Under the pieces are notes generated by a model. The model saw only the letters and a program-made list of their open reading frames with translations. It made no database searches and was not told the DNA's origin. Both the position numbers and the translations under genes were made by a program. From positions 245,473 to 309,472 of the forward strand of contig NZ_PZJN01000001.1 in the NCBI RefSeq assembly GCF_003206695.1: DNA of 64,000 bases, written 5' to 3'. This document shows positions 27,350 through 37,164 of the stretch, in pieces. The first letter of the stretch is position 1, and each line of letters opens with the position of its first letter. The DNA comes from Salinicola halophyticus. GTDB taxonomy: Bacteria; Pseudomonadota; Gammaproteobacteria; Pseudomonadales; Halomonadaceae.

Positions 27350-28258
27350 TCATGCCCGCGGGGTAGCGCCCTGCCGCCAGGCAGTGGCCAAAGACTGCAG
27401 CCGTGACCAGCATTCCCGCTTGGCATCAGCGGAAGTCAGCAGATCGTCGGGGTGAGGCAGCGAATGGCAGGTCCAGCCGACGTCGCTCCCGGCGTCGTCA
27501 TCGGAACTGTTTCTTCCGGCGCTGTTTTCGGCATTCTTTTCGACATCGTTCAACAGCGGCGCCCAGATTTCGTCGCCCACGACGATGGCACCGTCGATCG
27601 TCAGGCCGTGGCGCTGGGCCTGGCCGGCACAGAACACCTGAATACCCTCGCGAGCCTCGTCGGCCGGGTCGCTTGCCGGCACGTCCATCAACGGCCAGGA
27701 GAGGCTGGACAGCGCGGCTCCATCGCCGGGAACGCCGACACTTCTCAGCATCTGCGCCAGCAGCGCGTGGCCGGCGGTCGACAGCGGCCGGTCACCGGGG
27801 AGCATCAGCCACCAGCGATCGCCGATCACCGCAAGCGACAAGGTGAAGCGAAGTGGGTCGGCGAGCACCGGGCGCTTTGCCACCTCTCCGGCCGAACCCA
27901 CCGGCGCAGATGCCGAAGGAGAGGCTTGACGAGGCGTCGCCGCCGATGACGAAACGGTCGCTGGAGAGACTCCTTCTAGCAGCGCTCGGGCCCGCGCGGG
28001 CGGCGAAGCGGCCGGCTCCGACGGAACACCGATCTCGGGCTCCGGAGCGCTGACCGCGGAATGTTCGCGCGCCACCGGGGATGACGGGGTCTCCAGCAGC
28101 GCCTGCAGGCGCTGCCCCGGGGCCGGCTTGTCGGGCTCGGCCGCCACCTGCCACTCGCCCTGCTCAGTGGGACTGGCATTGACGAACCGGTATCGCGAGG
28201 TCCAGGGGGTGATGCCCATCGCCTCGAGATACTGAAGACGTCGAGGATCGGCGATCAC
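27350..28258 (-). CDS. holD: HolD-like protein (DNA polymerase III psi subunit), enlarged
   Basis: 302 residues. The opening RRLQYLEAMGITPWTSR matches the HolD N-terminal motif (L-x-x-x-G-I-x-x-W) that binds the chi subunit, and the later WWLMLPGDRPLSTAGHALLAQML and CWSRLQSLA resemble the core and C-terminal helix of psi. The position upstream of rimI supports it. E. coli HolD has 137 residues; here an A/P/S-rich linker (about residues 45-125) and a C-terminal insertion enlarge it. The GTG start overlaps the bolA-type stop codon (TAGTG). Confidence 0.6.
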   Translation of the reverse strand: MIADPRRLQYLEAMGITPWTSRYRFVNASPTEQGEWQVAAEPDKPAPGQRLQALLETPSSPVAREHSAVSAPEPEIGVPSEPAASPPARARALLEGVSPATVSSSAATPRQASPSASAPVGSAGEVAKRPVLADPLRFTLSLAVIGDRWWLMLPGDRPLSTAGHALLAQMLRSVGVPGDGAALSSLSWPLMDVPASDPADEAREGIQVFCAGQAQRHGLTIDGAIVVGDEIWAPLLNDVEKNAENSAGRNSSDDDAGSDVGWTCHSLPHPDDLLTSADAKRECWSRLQSLATAWRQGATPRA

Positions 28259-28569
28259 TACTGGCCGCCCCCGCCGCGGCAATTGGGCGAGTCCGGGCGG
28301 ACTTCACCTCGCGCCGCCCACTGCTGCGGCGTGTAGAGATGCAGCGCCAGCGCATGGACCGGGCCGGCGAGCTCGTCGGCCAGCAAGCTGTAGATCAACT
28401 GATGGCGCTTGACCGGCATCAGACCCTCGAACTGGCCGGAAACCAGCGTCACCTTGAAGTGAGTTTCCGAGTCCGGTGGCACATGGTGCATGTGACTCTC
28501 GTTCTCGACCGTCACACTGACCGGCTCGAGCGTCTCGAGCTTCTCTTCGATACGTGCCTGAACACTCAT
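28258..28569 (-). CDS. bolA: BolA family protein
   Basis: 103 residues. The BolA/IbaG fold is visible: VTVENESHMHHVPPDSETHFKV, then FEGLMPVKRHQLIYSLLADEL and ALALHLYTPQQW. Conserved His residues could serve as Fe-S ligands with a monothiol glutaredoxin. The tail is G-rich. Excellent ribosome site AGGAGGAG. It overlaps the HolD-like gene and is probably cotranscribed with it. Confidence 0.92.
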   Translation of the reverse strand: MSVQARIEEKLETLEPVSVTVENESHMHHVPPDSETHFKVTLVSGQFEGLMPVKRHQLIYSLLADELAGPVHALALHLYTPQQWAARGEVRPDSPNCRGGGGQ

Positions 28570-28664
28570 GACAGCTCCTCCTGTGCCAACCGGATCATTG
28601 TAACGCCTCACCCGCCGCTGGGGCGACGGCCCGAGAAAATGAGATGCCGGCTCGACGGGTGACG

Positions 28665-30065
28665 TCAGCGCCGATAGTTTTTGGAATAGTTCTTGGCGGC
28701 CATCGGCGTACGATAGAGACTCAACGCCAGGGCAATCACCACCGAGGCGCACCCCAGCCATAGCGCCAGCGTCAACGAACCGAACGAGAGCCCGAGAATC
28801 AGCCCTACCAGCGCCGTCCCCACGGACTGACCGAAGGTGCGCACCGACGCCAGTACGCCGGAGGCATTGGCGCTCAACTCCACCGATACGCTGCCGATCA
28901 TCTCGCGATTATTGGGGGCCTGGAACAGCCCGTAGCCCACGCCGCAGAGCGCGGTTCGCCAGACCACGTCGAGGTTGCTCGAATCGGCATCCAGCCCGGT
29001 TAGCGCCAGCATGCCGAACAGAAACAGCCCCAGCCCGGTCGAGCTGATCAGTGCGGGGTTGCCCTTGTCCGCCAGCCGCCCGGCCAGTGGCCCGATGATC
29101 ATGATCACCAGCGGCCAGGGCGTGAACAGTACCGCCGACATGATCGGCGAAACCCCCATCACGGTCTGGTAGAGGAACGGCAGCCCGACGAATGCCACGC
29201 CCTGCGCCAGGAATGCAAACATCGACACGACGGCAGCGAACGAGAAGCGCGGCTCGGCGAACAGCGCCAACGGTAACAGCGGACTGGCGACATGGCGTTG
29301 GCGATAGATGAACCCCACCAGACAGATCACGCTGAGCGCCAGCGTCATCAGCGCCAGCGCGCCACCGTTGCCATGACCCAGTTGATCGAGGGCAAAGACG
29401 CTGCCACTGAGCATGACGATCGACATCAGCGCCCCCCAGATATCGATCCGCCCGGCAATGGGCTTTTCTCGCGGCAGCGCACGGACGCCCAGTACCAGCG
29501 CCAGCAGCCCGATCGGCACATTGATGGCGAACAGCCACGGCCAGCTCGCCACGTGCAGGATCAACCCGCCCAGCGACGGCCCCGCGGCGATGCCAAACGC
29601 CACCGTCAGCGCGCTGAGCCCGATCGCCGATCCCAGCAGGCGCGTGGGAAAGATGATGCGATAGAGCGATGGCCCGATGCTCAGCATGGCCGCGGCACCG
29701 ACCGCCTGCAGCCCGCGCATCACCAGCAGGAACTCGAACGAGCGTGCCAGCGCACAGCCCAGAGAGGCCACGGTGAAGAATATCAACCCGCCGAGATAGA
29801 GACGATGACGGCCGATGCGCCGGCTCACCGCAGCGAAGGTGAGCAATAATGCGGCGGTGATCAGCTGGTAGACGTTGGCGATCCAGATGGACTCGGAACC
29901 GCTGATCGCCAGCTCTTTCGCCAGCGTGGGCAGCGCGATGTTGACGATACCGCTATCCAGCACCGCCATCTGGGTGCCGGTGATCATCGCTAACAGCGCC
30001 AGCTTGCGTTCACGCCCCGGCAGACCGTCGTCGCCGGGACGCTCTTCGAACAATCGCTTCAGCAT
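28665..30065 (-). CDS. MFS transporter, DHA2 (EmrB/QacA) type
   Basis: 466 residues with about 14 hydrophobic helices. The antiporter motif (GPSLGGLIL region) and motif A-like AVSRRIGRHRLYLGG are seen, together with the DHA2 opening MAVLDSGIVNIALPTLAKEL. Likely proton-driven multidrug efflux pump; substrate unknown. It lies 43 bases after a small acidic protein gene on the same strand. No adjacent regulator. Confidence 0.85.
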   Translation of the reverse strand: MLKRLFEERPGDDGLPGRERKLALLAMITGTQMAVLDSGIVNIALPTLAKELAISGSESIWIANVYQLITAALLLTFAAVSRRIGRHRLYLGGLIFFTVASLGCALARSFEFLLVMRGLQAVGAAAMLSIGPSLYRIIFPTRLLGSAIGLSALTVAFGIAAGPSLGGLILHVASWPWLFAINVPIGLLALVLGVRALPREKPIAGRIDIWGALMSIVMLSGSVFALDQLGHGNGGALALMTLALSVICLVGFIYRQRHVASPLLPLALFAEPRFSFAAVVSMFAFLAQGVAFVGLPFLYQTVMGVSPIMSAVLFTPWPLVIMIIGPLAGRLADKGNPALISSTGLGLFLFGMLALTGLDADSSNLDVVWRTALCGVGYGLFQAPNNREMIGSVSVELSANASGVLASVRTFGQSVGTALVGLILGLSFGSLTLALWLGCASVVIALALSLYRTPMAAKNYSKNYRR

Positions 30066-30108
30066 GTGGTGAAAAGGCGGTCAACGCCGCCGTCGTAGAG
30101 CACCCGGG

Positions 30109-30498
30109 TCATCGGTCTTCGTCGGTCTCCATCAGCAGCTCATCGTCGACTTCGGACGTTTCCAGCTCGACCTCGTCGTCGAGATCAACCGCCAGATAGC
30201 TGTGCTCGAGGGTCAGAAACTCCTCGAACAGCGCCCAGTTGAGGCTCTCCGGCCACTGGCGCTGGTCCTCTTCCCAGGCCCGCAGTTCGGACTCGAGGAT
30301 GTCGCTGTAACGCTCTTCGACATAGGCGAGCAGCGCTTCCGGCGTATCCATCTCGGGGATCAGATAAACCGTATTTTCGCCGGCAATGTCGTCGAGGGTC
30401 AGATCGTCTTCACCGAGAGTCGGCTCCAACGAGTTGACCCAGTCGACGAACGCCTGGGTCGGCTTGACGCTCAGCGCGGAACGGTTGAGCAGCTTCAT
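30109..30498 (-). CDS. Conserved-looking acidic protein of unknown function
   Basis: 129 residues, no signal peptide, strongly acidic C-terminus (long D/E runs after residue 105). The fold-like core KPTQAFVDWVNSLEPTL...ENTVYLIPEMDTPEALLAYV suggests a small cytoplasmic domain; the helix YSDILESELRAWEEDQRQWP is amphipathic. AGAGGT lies eight bases before the ATG. I do not recognise a characterised family. Confidence 0.7.
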   Translation of the reverse strand: MKLLNRSALSVKPTQAFVDWVNSLEPTLGEDDLTLDDIAGENTVYLIPEMDTPEALLAYVEERYSDILESELRAWEEDQRQWPESLNWALFEEFLTLEHSYLAVDLDDEVELETSEVDDELLMETDEDR

Positions 30499-30601
30499 CG
30501 GTGTCACCTCTTTTTGGGAACCGCTCGGAGTCGGCGGAAATCGAACCGCAGCCATTATGGGCGCTAGCCGCGCTCGTGACCAACAACTCTTGCCCGGCTT
30601 C

Positions 30602-30707
30602 GCCGCGAGCCGCGAGCCGCGAGCCGCGAGCCGCGAGCCGCGACTGCAAGTCTCACCAGAAACACAAAGCTCGTAGCTCGTAGCTCGTAGCTCGTAGCTC
30701 GTAGCTC
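30602..30707. repeat. Heptamer-armed inverted element, copy 1 (3' of lysS)
   Basis: Six perfect copies of gccgcga (30602-30643), a 25-base centre (30644-30668), then five copies of gctcgta plus gctc (30669-30707). The arms pair as an imperfect long stem: in every heptamer GAGC pairs with GCTC, with a G-U pair and one mismatch. It begins four bases after the lysS stop codon on the minus strand. Confidence 0.9.
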
Positions 30708-30711
30708 CGTA

Positions 30712-32259
30712 TTATTCCGGGCGCATCGCCGGGAACAGCAGCACATCCCGAATGGACGGGCTATCCGTCAGCAGCATCACCAGACGGTCGATGCCGATGC
30801 CCTCGCCGGCAGCCGGCGGCATGCCGTACTCCAGCGCGCGCACGTAATCCGCATCGTAATACATCGCTTCCAGATCGCCGGCGTCCTTCTCTGCCACCTG
30901 GGCGGCAAAGCGCTCGGCCTGATCCTCGGCATCGTTGAGCTCAGAGAAACCGTTGGCGATCTCGCGCCCGCCGACGAAGAATTCGAAGCGATCGGTGACA
31001 TGCGGATTGGTATCGTTGCGCCGCGCCAGCGGGCTGACCTCGGCCGGATATTCGGTGATGAAGGTCGGCTGGTCGAGCCGGTGCTCGGCGACTTCCTCGA
31101 AGATTTCGGTCTGCAGCTTACCCAGACCCCAGCTCGGCTTGATCTGGATGCCGAGCCGCTGACAGGTTGCCGTCGCCCCGTCGATCGTATCGATCTCCGC
31201 CTCGCCGATGTTCTGCTCGGCACCGTATTCGAGAATTGACTGACGCAGGGTCAGGCGGCGAAACGACTGTCCCAGATCGTACTCGGTCCCCTGGTAGGTG
31301 ACGGTCGTGGTACCCAGCACCTGTTGCGCCGCATCGCGGACCATCGCCTCGGTCAGATCGAGCAGATCGCGGTAATCGGCGTAGGCCCAGTAGAACTCGA
31401 GCATGGTGAATTCAGGGTTGTGACGCGTCGACAGGCCCTCGTTACGGAAGTTGCGGTTGATCTCGAACACCCGCTCGAACCCGCCCACGACCAGGCGCTT
31501 GAGATAGAGCTCCGGGGCGATGCGCAGATACATGTCGATATCCAGCGCGTTGTGGTGCGTCGTGAACGGCCGCGCCGTGGCCCCGCCGGGAATCGGCTGC
31601 AGCATCGGCGTTTCGACTTCCATGAAACCGCGCTCGACCATGAAGCGACGGATCGCGGCGATGACGCCGGAACGAACCTCGAACACGCGCCGCGACTGCG
31701 GGTTCATGATCAGGTCGACGTAGCGCTGACGATAGCGGGCTTCGAGATCGGTCAGGCCGTGGAACTTGTCCGGCAGCGGCCGCAGGCTTTTGGTCAGGAG
31801 CTTGGCCTCGACCAGCATCACGTAGAGATCGCCCTTGCCCGATTTGTGGACCGGACCGCGACCGGCGACGATATCGCCGATGTCCCAGCTCTGGATGTCT
31901 TCCAGCAGCTCGGCGGGCAGGCCCTTCTTGTCGACGTAGAACTGGATCTGACCGGAGACGTCCTGGATCACCACGAACGGACCACGCTTGCGCATGATCC
32001 GCCCGGCCACGGCCGCCTGACGATCGAGCGACTCGAGCTCGGGCTTGTCCTTGTCGCCCAGTTCCGCCTGCAGATCCGCCGCCAGACTGTCGCGCCGGAA
32101 GTCGTTGGGGAACGCGCTGCCGCCCCGCTCCGCCGCCTGCTCGCGACGTGCCGCCAGCTTGGCCCGGCGCTCCGAAATCAGCCGGTTTTCTTCCTGCGCG
32201 TCATTCTGCGATTCAGAATGCGCCTCGGAATGAGATTGCGGATTGTCCTGGTTCGCCAT
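30712..32259 (-). CDS. lysS: Lysyl-tRNA synthetase (class II)
   Basis: 515 residues. A polar H/S/E/Q-rich N-terminal extension of about 25 residues precedes the OB-fold anticodon-binding domain ([20 protein letters not shown]) and the class II core: motif 2 [20 protein letters not shown] and motif 3 [13 protein letters not shown]. It charges tRNA-Lys. The start at 32259 gives a normal length; an in-frame extension to 32628 runs through the repeat element and prfB and is not coding. prfB precedes it, as in E. coli. Confidence 0.97.
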   Translation of the reverse strand: MANQDNPQSHSEAHSESQNDAQEENRLISERRAKLAARREQAAERGGSAFPNDFRRDSLAADLQAELGDKDKPELESLDRQAAVAGRIMRKRGPFVVIQDVSGQIQFYVDKKGLPAELLEDIQSWDIGDIVAGRGPVHKSGKGDLYVMLVEAKLLTKSLRPLPDKFHGLTDLEARYRQRYVDLIMNPQSRRVFEVRSGVIAAIRRFMVERGFMEVETPMLQPIPGGATARPFTTHHNALDIDMYLRIAPELYLKRLVVGGFERVFEINRNFRNEGLSTRHNPEFTMLEFYWAYADYRDLLDLTEAMVRDAAQQVLGTTTVTYQGTEYDLGQSFRRLTLRQSILEYGAEQNIGEAEIDTIDGATATCQRLGIQIKPSWGLGKLQTEIFEEVAEHRLDQPTFITEYPAEVSPLARRNDTNPHVTDRFEFFVGGREIANGFSELNDAEDQAERFAAQVAEKDAGDLEAMYYDADYVRALEYGMPPAAGEGIGIDRLVMLLTDSPSIRDVLLFPAMRPE

Positions 32260-32287
32260 GTCGTCGCCTGTCGAAAATTGAAATAAA

Positions 32288-32350
32288 GCCGCGAGCCGCG
32301 AATGCAAGTTGCAGCCAAAACGCATCGCTCGTAGCTCGTAGCTCGTAGCT
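32288..32350. repeat. Heptamer-armed inverted element, copy 2 (between prfB and lysS)
   Basis: Two gccgcga (32288-32301), a 25-base centre (32302-32326) and three gctcgta plus gct (32327-32350). The centre has the same length as in copy 1 and 16 of 25 matching bases, including tgcaagt. Orientation is the same as copy 1. The prfB TAG stop codon (32349-32351) is shared with the outer end. Confidence 0.88.
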
Positions 32351-33447
32351 AGAGACCCTGTTTCAAACTCGCTTCTATGAACTGATCCAGATCCCCATCG
32401 AGCACCTTGTCGCAGTTGCTGCTCTGCACGCCGGTGCGCAGGTCCTTGATCCGCTGATCGTCGAGCACGTAGGAGCGGATCTGACTGCCCCAGCCGATAT
32501 CCGCCTTGCTGTCCTCGGCCTGCTGTTTGGCCTCGTTGCGCTTCTGCATCTCGTGCTCCCACAGCCTCGCCTTCAGCTGCTTCATGGCGAAGTCGCGGTT
32601 GGCGTGCTGGCTGCGCTGACTCTGGCACGCCACCACGATGCCCGTCGGCTCGTGGGTGATACGCACGGCCGAATCGGTGGTGTTGACGTGCTGACCGCCG
32701 GCGCCGGAGGAGCGATAGGTGTCGGTACGCAGATCGGCCGGATTGATCTCGACCTCGAACTTGTCGTCGACTTCCGGCGACAGAAACACCGACGCGAACG
32801 AGGTATGACGGCGACCGCCGGAGTCGAACGGGCTCTTGCGCACCAGGCGATGGACGCCGGTTTCCGTTCTGAGCCAGCCGAAGGCGTACTCGCCCTGCAC
32901 GTGAATGGTGGCGGACTTGATACCGGCCACTTCGCCTGCCGAGACTTCGGTCAACTCGGCCTTGAAGCCGTGATGTTCGGCCCAGCGCAGATACATGCGC
33001 AGCAGCATGTTGGCCCAGTCCTGGGCCTCGGTCCCGCCGGAGCCGGCCTGGATATCGAGATAGGCGTTATTCTCATCCATCTCGCCGGCGAACATGCGCC
33101 GGAATTCGAGCTTGTCGAGCTGACCCTCGAGATACGCAAGCTCCTTGCGTACTTCGTCGATGGTCGCGTCGTCCTCTTCCATCACCGCCAGTTCGAGCAG
33201 CTCGCGATTGTCGGTGAGGCCGCTGTCGAGCGTGTCGATCGTCTCGACCACCGCCTCGAGCGAAGCACGCTCCTTGCCCAGCTTCTGGGCATAGTCCGGA
33301 TCGCTCCAGACATCCGGGTTTTCCAGCTCGCGGGAGACTTCTTCTAGCCGGTCTTTCTTCTCGGCATAGTCAAAGATACCCCCTCAGGACGTCTGTCCGT
33401 TCGGACAGGTCCTTGATGAGGTTGTTGATCGGGTTGATCTCTTGCAT
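32349..33447 (-). CDS. prfB: Peptide chain release factor 2 with programmed +1 frameshift
   Basis: 365 residues after frameshifting, exactly the E. coli length. The first 25 codons run from ATG 33447 to CTT (33375-33373); the next in-frame triplet is TGA (33372-33370). An AGGGGG Shine-Dalgarno-like stretch precedes the slippery CTT TGA C, the classical RF2 autoregulatory site, so reading moves +1 (skipping base 33372) and continues 33371-32349. Termination at UGA/UAA is shown by the SPF tripeptide (RKSPFDSGG) and the GGQ motif ([17 protein letters not shown]). Shortage of RF2 favours the shift and restores synthesis. Confidence 0.97.
33365..33390 (-). promoter_or_regulatory. prfB +1 programmed frameshift signal
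   Basis: On the minus strand AGGGGG is followed within three to four bases by CTT TGA C. Both the internal Shine-Dalgarno element and slippery codon are intact. Confidence 0.95.
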
Positions 33448-33679
33448 GGGGCTCCTGCCAACGTCGCCACCGGCGTGGCGAACGGTCCCGGGATACGGAA
33501 ACGATCGACTCGCCGAAAAAAGGAGGCCTATTGTAGCCAAACCCCGGCATAGCGTCATCCCGCACGGCGCGGCCGGGCGCGATACGCTAAGGTGAAAAAA
33601 TCACCCGCTGCCGATCCATGATCTTTTGTCCGCGATCATCGTTCGACCACCGACAATCATTCAAAGGGATGACGTTTTC

Positions 33680-35257
33680 ATGTTACCGACTCGACTCGCA
33701 GCCGCCATTGGCCTCACTGCCGGATTGACCGCCCTGCCGCTTCAGGCCGCGACGCTTCAGGTGGGCATCTCCGGCGACCCCGCCTCGCTCAGCCCGGCCA
33801 GGATCACGGGCGGCGTGTGGGAAGAGGATGTCCTGCGGGATATCTTCGAAGGCCCGATCGCCATCGATGCCGACGGCCAGATCATTCCCGGCGCCGCCGA
33901 GAGCTGGGATATCTCCGACGACGGCAAGACCTACACCTTTCATCTACGTGACGGCCTCGAATGGTCGGACGGCGAGCCGTTGACCGCCGACGATTTCGTC
34001 TACGCATATCGTCACCAGGTCGATCCGAAGACCGCCTCCAACTATGCCCATCGCCTCTACCCGGTGGTCAACGCCCAGGCGATCAATTCCGGCAGCAAGC
34101 CGCTCGATTCGCTGGGCGTGGAATCCCTGGACGACGGCAGGACACTCAAGATCACCTTGAACGCCCCTACCGTCTATTTTCTCAAGACCCTGGTGCTGCC
34201 GTTCGCCTATCCGATCCCGAAGCACGTCGTCGATGAGTTCGGCGATGACTGGAGCGATCCGTCGCATATCGCGGTCAACGGGGCGTTCAAGCCGGTGAAG
34301 TGGGTCTCCAACACCGAGCTGGATACGGTCAAGAACGATCGTTTCCACGACGCCGACAACGTCAGCCTGGACGGCGTCGACTATTTCCCTCTGGAGGACA
34401 AGAACGCCGGCATCCAGCGCTTTCGCGCCGGAGAGCTGGATATCCTGCGTGACTACCCGGCGGCGCAGTATCCACGGCTGTCGGAAAACCTGCCGGACGC
34501 CACCCACCTGTTTCCGTCACTGGGCACTTACTACTACGTGTTCAACCTTCGCGACGGCTCCCCCGTCGCCGACAAGCGCGTGCGCGAGGCGCTGAGTCTG
34601 GTCATTCGCCGCGACGTGATCGCCAAGCAGCTGCTGAAAGGTGGCGTCGAGCCGGCGACCTCACTCGTTCCCCCGGGCACCAGCGATTACCAGGCCCAGT
34701 CCCAGCCGGGGCTCAACGACGACATGGACAGTCGACTGGCCAGAGCCAAATCGCTGATGGAAGAGGCCGGATACGGCCCGAACAAGCCGCTCGAACTGAC
34801 TCTGCGTTTCAACAGCGGCGACGAGCACCGTCAGATCGCGGTGGCCGTGGCAGCGATGTGGAAGCCGCTGGGAGTCGACGTCGAACTCAGAAATACCGAA
34901 GCCAACGTCCATTACGCCGATCTGATGGAGGGCGATTTCCAGGTCGCCCGCGCCGCCTGGATCTCCAGCTACGATGATCCTCAGAATTTCCTGCAGCTGC
35001 TGTCGGCGGAGACCAACAATTACGGCGGCTACCAGGATGCCGATTACAATCGGCTGATCAGCCAGTCGGACGCCGAGCAGGACCCGGCCAAACGCAGCAA
35101 GCTGATGGCCCAGGCCGAAGCGCTGGCCCTGGCCGACTATCCGCTGACCCCGATCTATACCTATAGCTCGCGCAACCTCGTCGATCCCGAAGTCGAAGGC
35201 TGGAAAGACAACGCGCTGGATATGCACGCCTCGCGCTGGGTCGATCTGCCAGAGTGA
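33680..35257 (+). CDS. Oligopeptide ABC transporter substrate-binding protein, paralogue 1
   Basis: 525 residues, SBP_bac_5 (OppA/DppA) family. Signal peptide MLPTRLAAAIGLTAG...LQA, no lipobox, so a soluble periplasmic receptor. Family segments: ESWDISDDGKTYTFHLRDG, WSDGEPLTADDFVYAY and SPVADKRVREALSLVI. It begins a run of four paralogous receptor genes followed by a single permease and ATPase set. ATG at 33680 lies eleven bases after AAGGG. It is divergent from prfB. Confidence 0.92.
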   Translation: MLPTRLAAAIGLTAGLTALPLQAATLQVGISGDPASLSPARITGGVWEEDVLRDIFEGPIAIDADGQIIPGAAESWDISDDGKTYTFHLRDGLEWSDGEPLTADDFVYAYRHQVDPKTASNYAHRLYPVVNAQAINSGSKPLDSLGVESLDDGRTLKITLNAPTVYFLKTLVLPFAYPIPKHVVDEFGDDWSDPSHIAVNGAFKPVKWVSNTELDTVKNDRFHDADNVSLDGVDYFPLEDKNAGIQRFRAGELDILRDYPAAQYPRLSENLPDATHLFPSLGTYYYVFNLRDGSPVADKRVREALSLVIRRDVIAKQLLKGGVEPATSLVPPGTSDYQAQSQPGLNDDMDSRLARAKSLMEEAGYGPNKPLELTLRFNSGDEHRQIAVAVAAMWKPLGVDVELRNTEANVHYADLMEGDFQVARAAWISSYDDPQNFLQLLSAETNNYGGYQDADYNRLISQSDAEQDPAKRSKLMAQAEALALADYPLTPIYTYSSRNLVDPEVEGWKDNALDMHASRWVDLPE

Positions 35258-35290
35258 ATAGACCAACGTCTAACGGGGATCGAATGCAAG

Positions 35291-35318
35291 GCAAAGGTGG
35301 CGTATCCGCCGCCTTTGC
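35291..35318 (+). other. Stem-loop after receptor paralogue 1
   Basis: Arms gcaaaggtggcg and cgccgcctttgc (one G-U pair), loop tatc, no T tract. It starts 33 bases after the stop codon; a likely message-stabilising or partial-termination hairpin between receptor genes 1 and 2. Confidence 0.5.
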
Positions 35319-35535
35319 GGTCCTCTATGCGTGAAATGAAACAGGCCATCGAGCATTTGAATTAGACGGCTCATGAGGTTCGCGCGAAGGTACTGCATTG
35401 AATCTACGGGCCATACCGGCCATCGGTCGGGAACGCATTCGGATCGGCTCCTTCTCGGCGCTGCCCCGTCAAGATTTCCACCACGAATGTTTCACAACGA
35501 AATGTTTCACAACAACAAGCCGGAGCGCTCCATCC

Positions 35536-37134
35536 ATGTCGAAGACGTCCCTCCCCCGCACGCTGTTTCCGCTCAGTGCTTTGGCGCTGGCCACCTCGCT
35601 GATGGCATCGCCGGCGTTGGCCGAGACACTCAACATCGGCGTCATGGGCGAGCTCGCCTCCTTCGATACCTCGCAGGTTTCCGGCGGCGTGTGGGAGTCT
35701 CAGGTGTTGATGGACGTCTACGAAGGGCTGTTCAAGAAGTCGCCGGATGGCGAGCTGCTGCCGGGCATGGCGACAGACTGGGAGGTCTCCGACGATGGCA
35801 AGACCTACACCTTCCAACTGCGTGAAGGCGCCAAATGGTCCGACGGCGAGCCGGTCACAGCCGAGGACTTCGTGTTCGGCTGGCAGCATCTGCTGGCGCC
35901 GGAGAACGCCTCCAAGTACGCCTACATGCTCTATCCGATCGTCAACGCGGAAGCGATCAACACCGGCGACAAGGCCGCGGACACGCTGGGAGCGGAATCT
36001 CTCGATGGCGGCAGGACGCTCAAGGTCACGCTCAACCACGCCACGCCCTATTTCCCGCAACTGCTGACCCACTACACCTCCTACCCGGTACCCAAGCACC
36101 TGGTCGACGAGTACGGCAAGGATTGGGTAAAGCTCGACCACATCGCCACCAACGGGGCGTTCAAGCCGGTGGACTGGGTCTCGCAGTCGAAGATCAGCGT
36201 CGAGAAGAGCTCGACCTACTACGATGCCAACGATGTCTCCCTGGACGGCGTCAACTACTTCACCACGGAAGATCGCAACGCCGGCATCTCGCGCTTCCGC
36301 GCCGGCGAGCTGGACGTGCTGCGAGAATATCCCTCCAGCCGTTACCAGTGGCTGACCGAGAACCTCCCCGACGCCACCCACATGAGCCCGTATCTTGGCT
36401 CCTATTACTACGTGCTCAACAACCGCGAGGGCAGCCCCACCGCCGACAAGCGCGTGCGCGAAGCGCTCAACCTGGCGGTCCGTCGCAACGTGCTCTCCGA
36501 GCAGATCATGGCCGGCAGCTTCAAGGCCTCGACTGCCATGGTCCCGCCGGGCACCAGCCACTACGACGTCCAGCAGATGGATCTCGGCAGTGACGACATG
36601 AACGCGCGCATGGCCAAGGCGAAGGAACTGTTGAAGGAAGCCGGATACGGGCCGGATCACCCGCTGGATCTACGCCTGCGTTACAACACCAGTGACGAGC
36701 ACAAGAAGATCGCCATCGCCGTTGCCGCCATGTGGAAGCCGCTGGGCGTCAACGTGCAGATGATCAACTCCGAAGCGACCGTCCACTACCAGACCATTCA
36801 GCAGGGCGATTTCGACGTCGCCCGGGCCGGCTGGATCGCCGACTACGACGATGCCGAGAACTTCCTCACCCTGCTGCACACCGGTGTCGGCAACAACTAC
36901 GGCGCCTACTCCAACCCCGAGTACGACAAGCTGATGGACCAGGCGGCTCAGACCCTGGATCTGGATGCCCGCGAGAAGCTGCTCGAGAAAGCGGAGAACG
37001 TGGCCCTGAACGACTATGCGTTCATTCCCATGCTGACCTACGTCACCCGCAATCTGGTGAACCCGAAGCTCGAAGGCTGGGCAGACAACGTCGAGGACGA
37101 CCATCCGTCCCGCTGGGTTCACTTCACGGAGTAA
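35536..37134 (+). CDS. Oligopeptide ABC transporter substrate-binding protein, paralogue 2
   Basis: 532 residues, same family as its neighbours (TDWEVSDDGKTYTFQLREG, DGEPVTAEDFVFGW, PTADKRVREALNLAVRRNV). Signal peptide ends ASPALA-E, so it is periplasmic. The ATG at 35536 has GGAG ten bases upstream; an open frame extends to 35398 but its N-terminus lacks signal-peptide character. The untranslated stretch just upstream holds two copies of aatgtttcacaac. Gene after it encodes a peptidoglycan-peptide endopeptidase. Confidence 0.92.
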   Translation: MSKTSLPRTLFPLSALALATSLMASPALAETLNIGVMGELASFDTSQVSGGVWESQVLMDVYEGLFKKSPDGELLPGMATDWEVSDDGKTYTFQLREGAKWSDGEPVTAEDFVFGWQHLLAPENASKYAYMLYPIVNAEAINTGDKAADTLGAESLDGGRTLKVTLNHATPYFPQLLTHYTSYPVPKHLVDEYGKDWVKLDHIATNGAFKPVDWVSQSKISVEKSSTYYDANDVSLDGVNYFTTEDRNAGISRFRAGELDVLREYPSSRYQWLTENLPDATHMSPYLGSYYYVLNNREGSPTADKRVREALNLAVRRNVLSEQIMAGSFKASTAMVPPGTSHYDVQQMDLGSDDMNARMAKAKELLKEAGYGPDHPLDLRLRYNTSDEHKKIAIAVAAMWKPLGVNVQMINSEATVHYQTIQQGDFDVARAGWIADYDDAENFLTLLHTGVGNNYGAYSNPEYDKLMDQAAQTLDLDAREKLLEKAENVALNDYAFIPMLTYVTRNLVNPKLEGWADNVEDDHPSRWVHFTE

Positions 37135-37164
37135 TCGCGTGAATGACGCTCAGCGAGGCTTGAC

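Noticed and set aside
30602..30707. CRISPR-like array
   Set aside because: Units are seven bases with no unique spacers; the structure is two tandem arrays around a fixed centre.
32260..32628. N-terminal extension of lysS through the heptamer element and the prfB end
   Set aside because: The extension would read the heptamers as SYELRA-like and SRLAA-like peptide; the ATG at 32259 gives the standard length and has a ribosome site.
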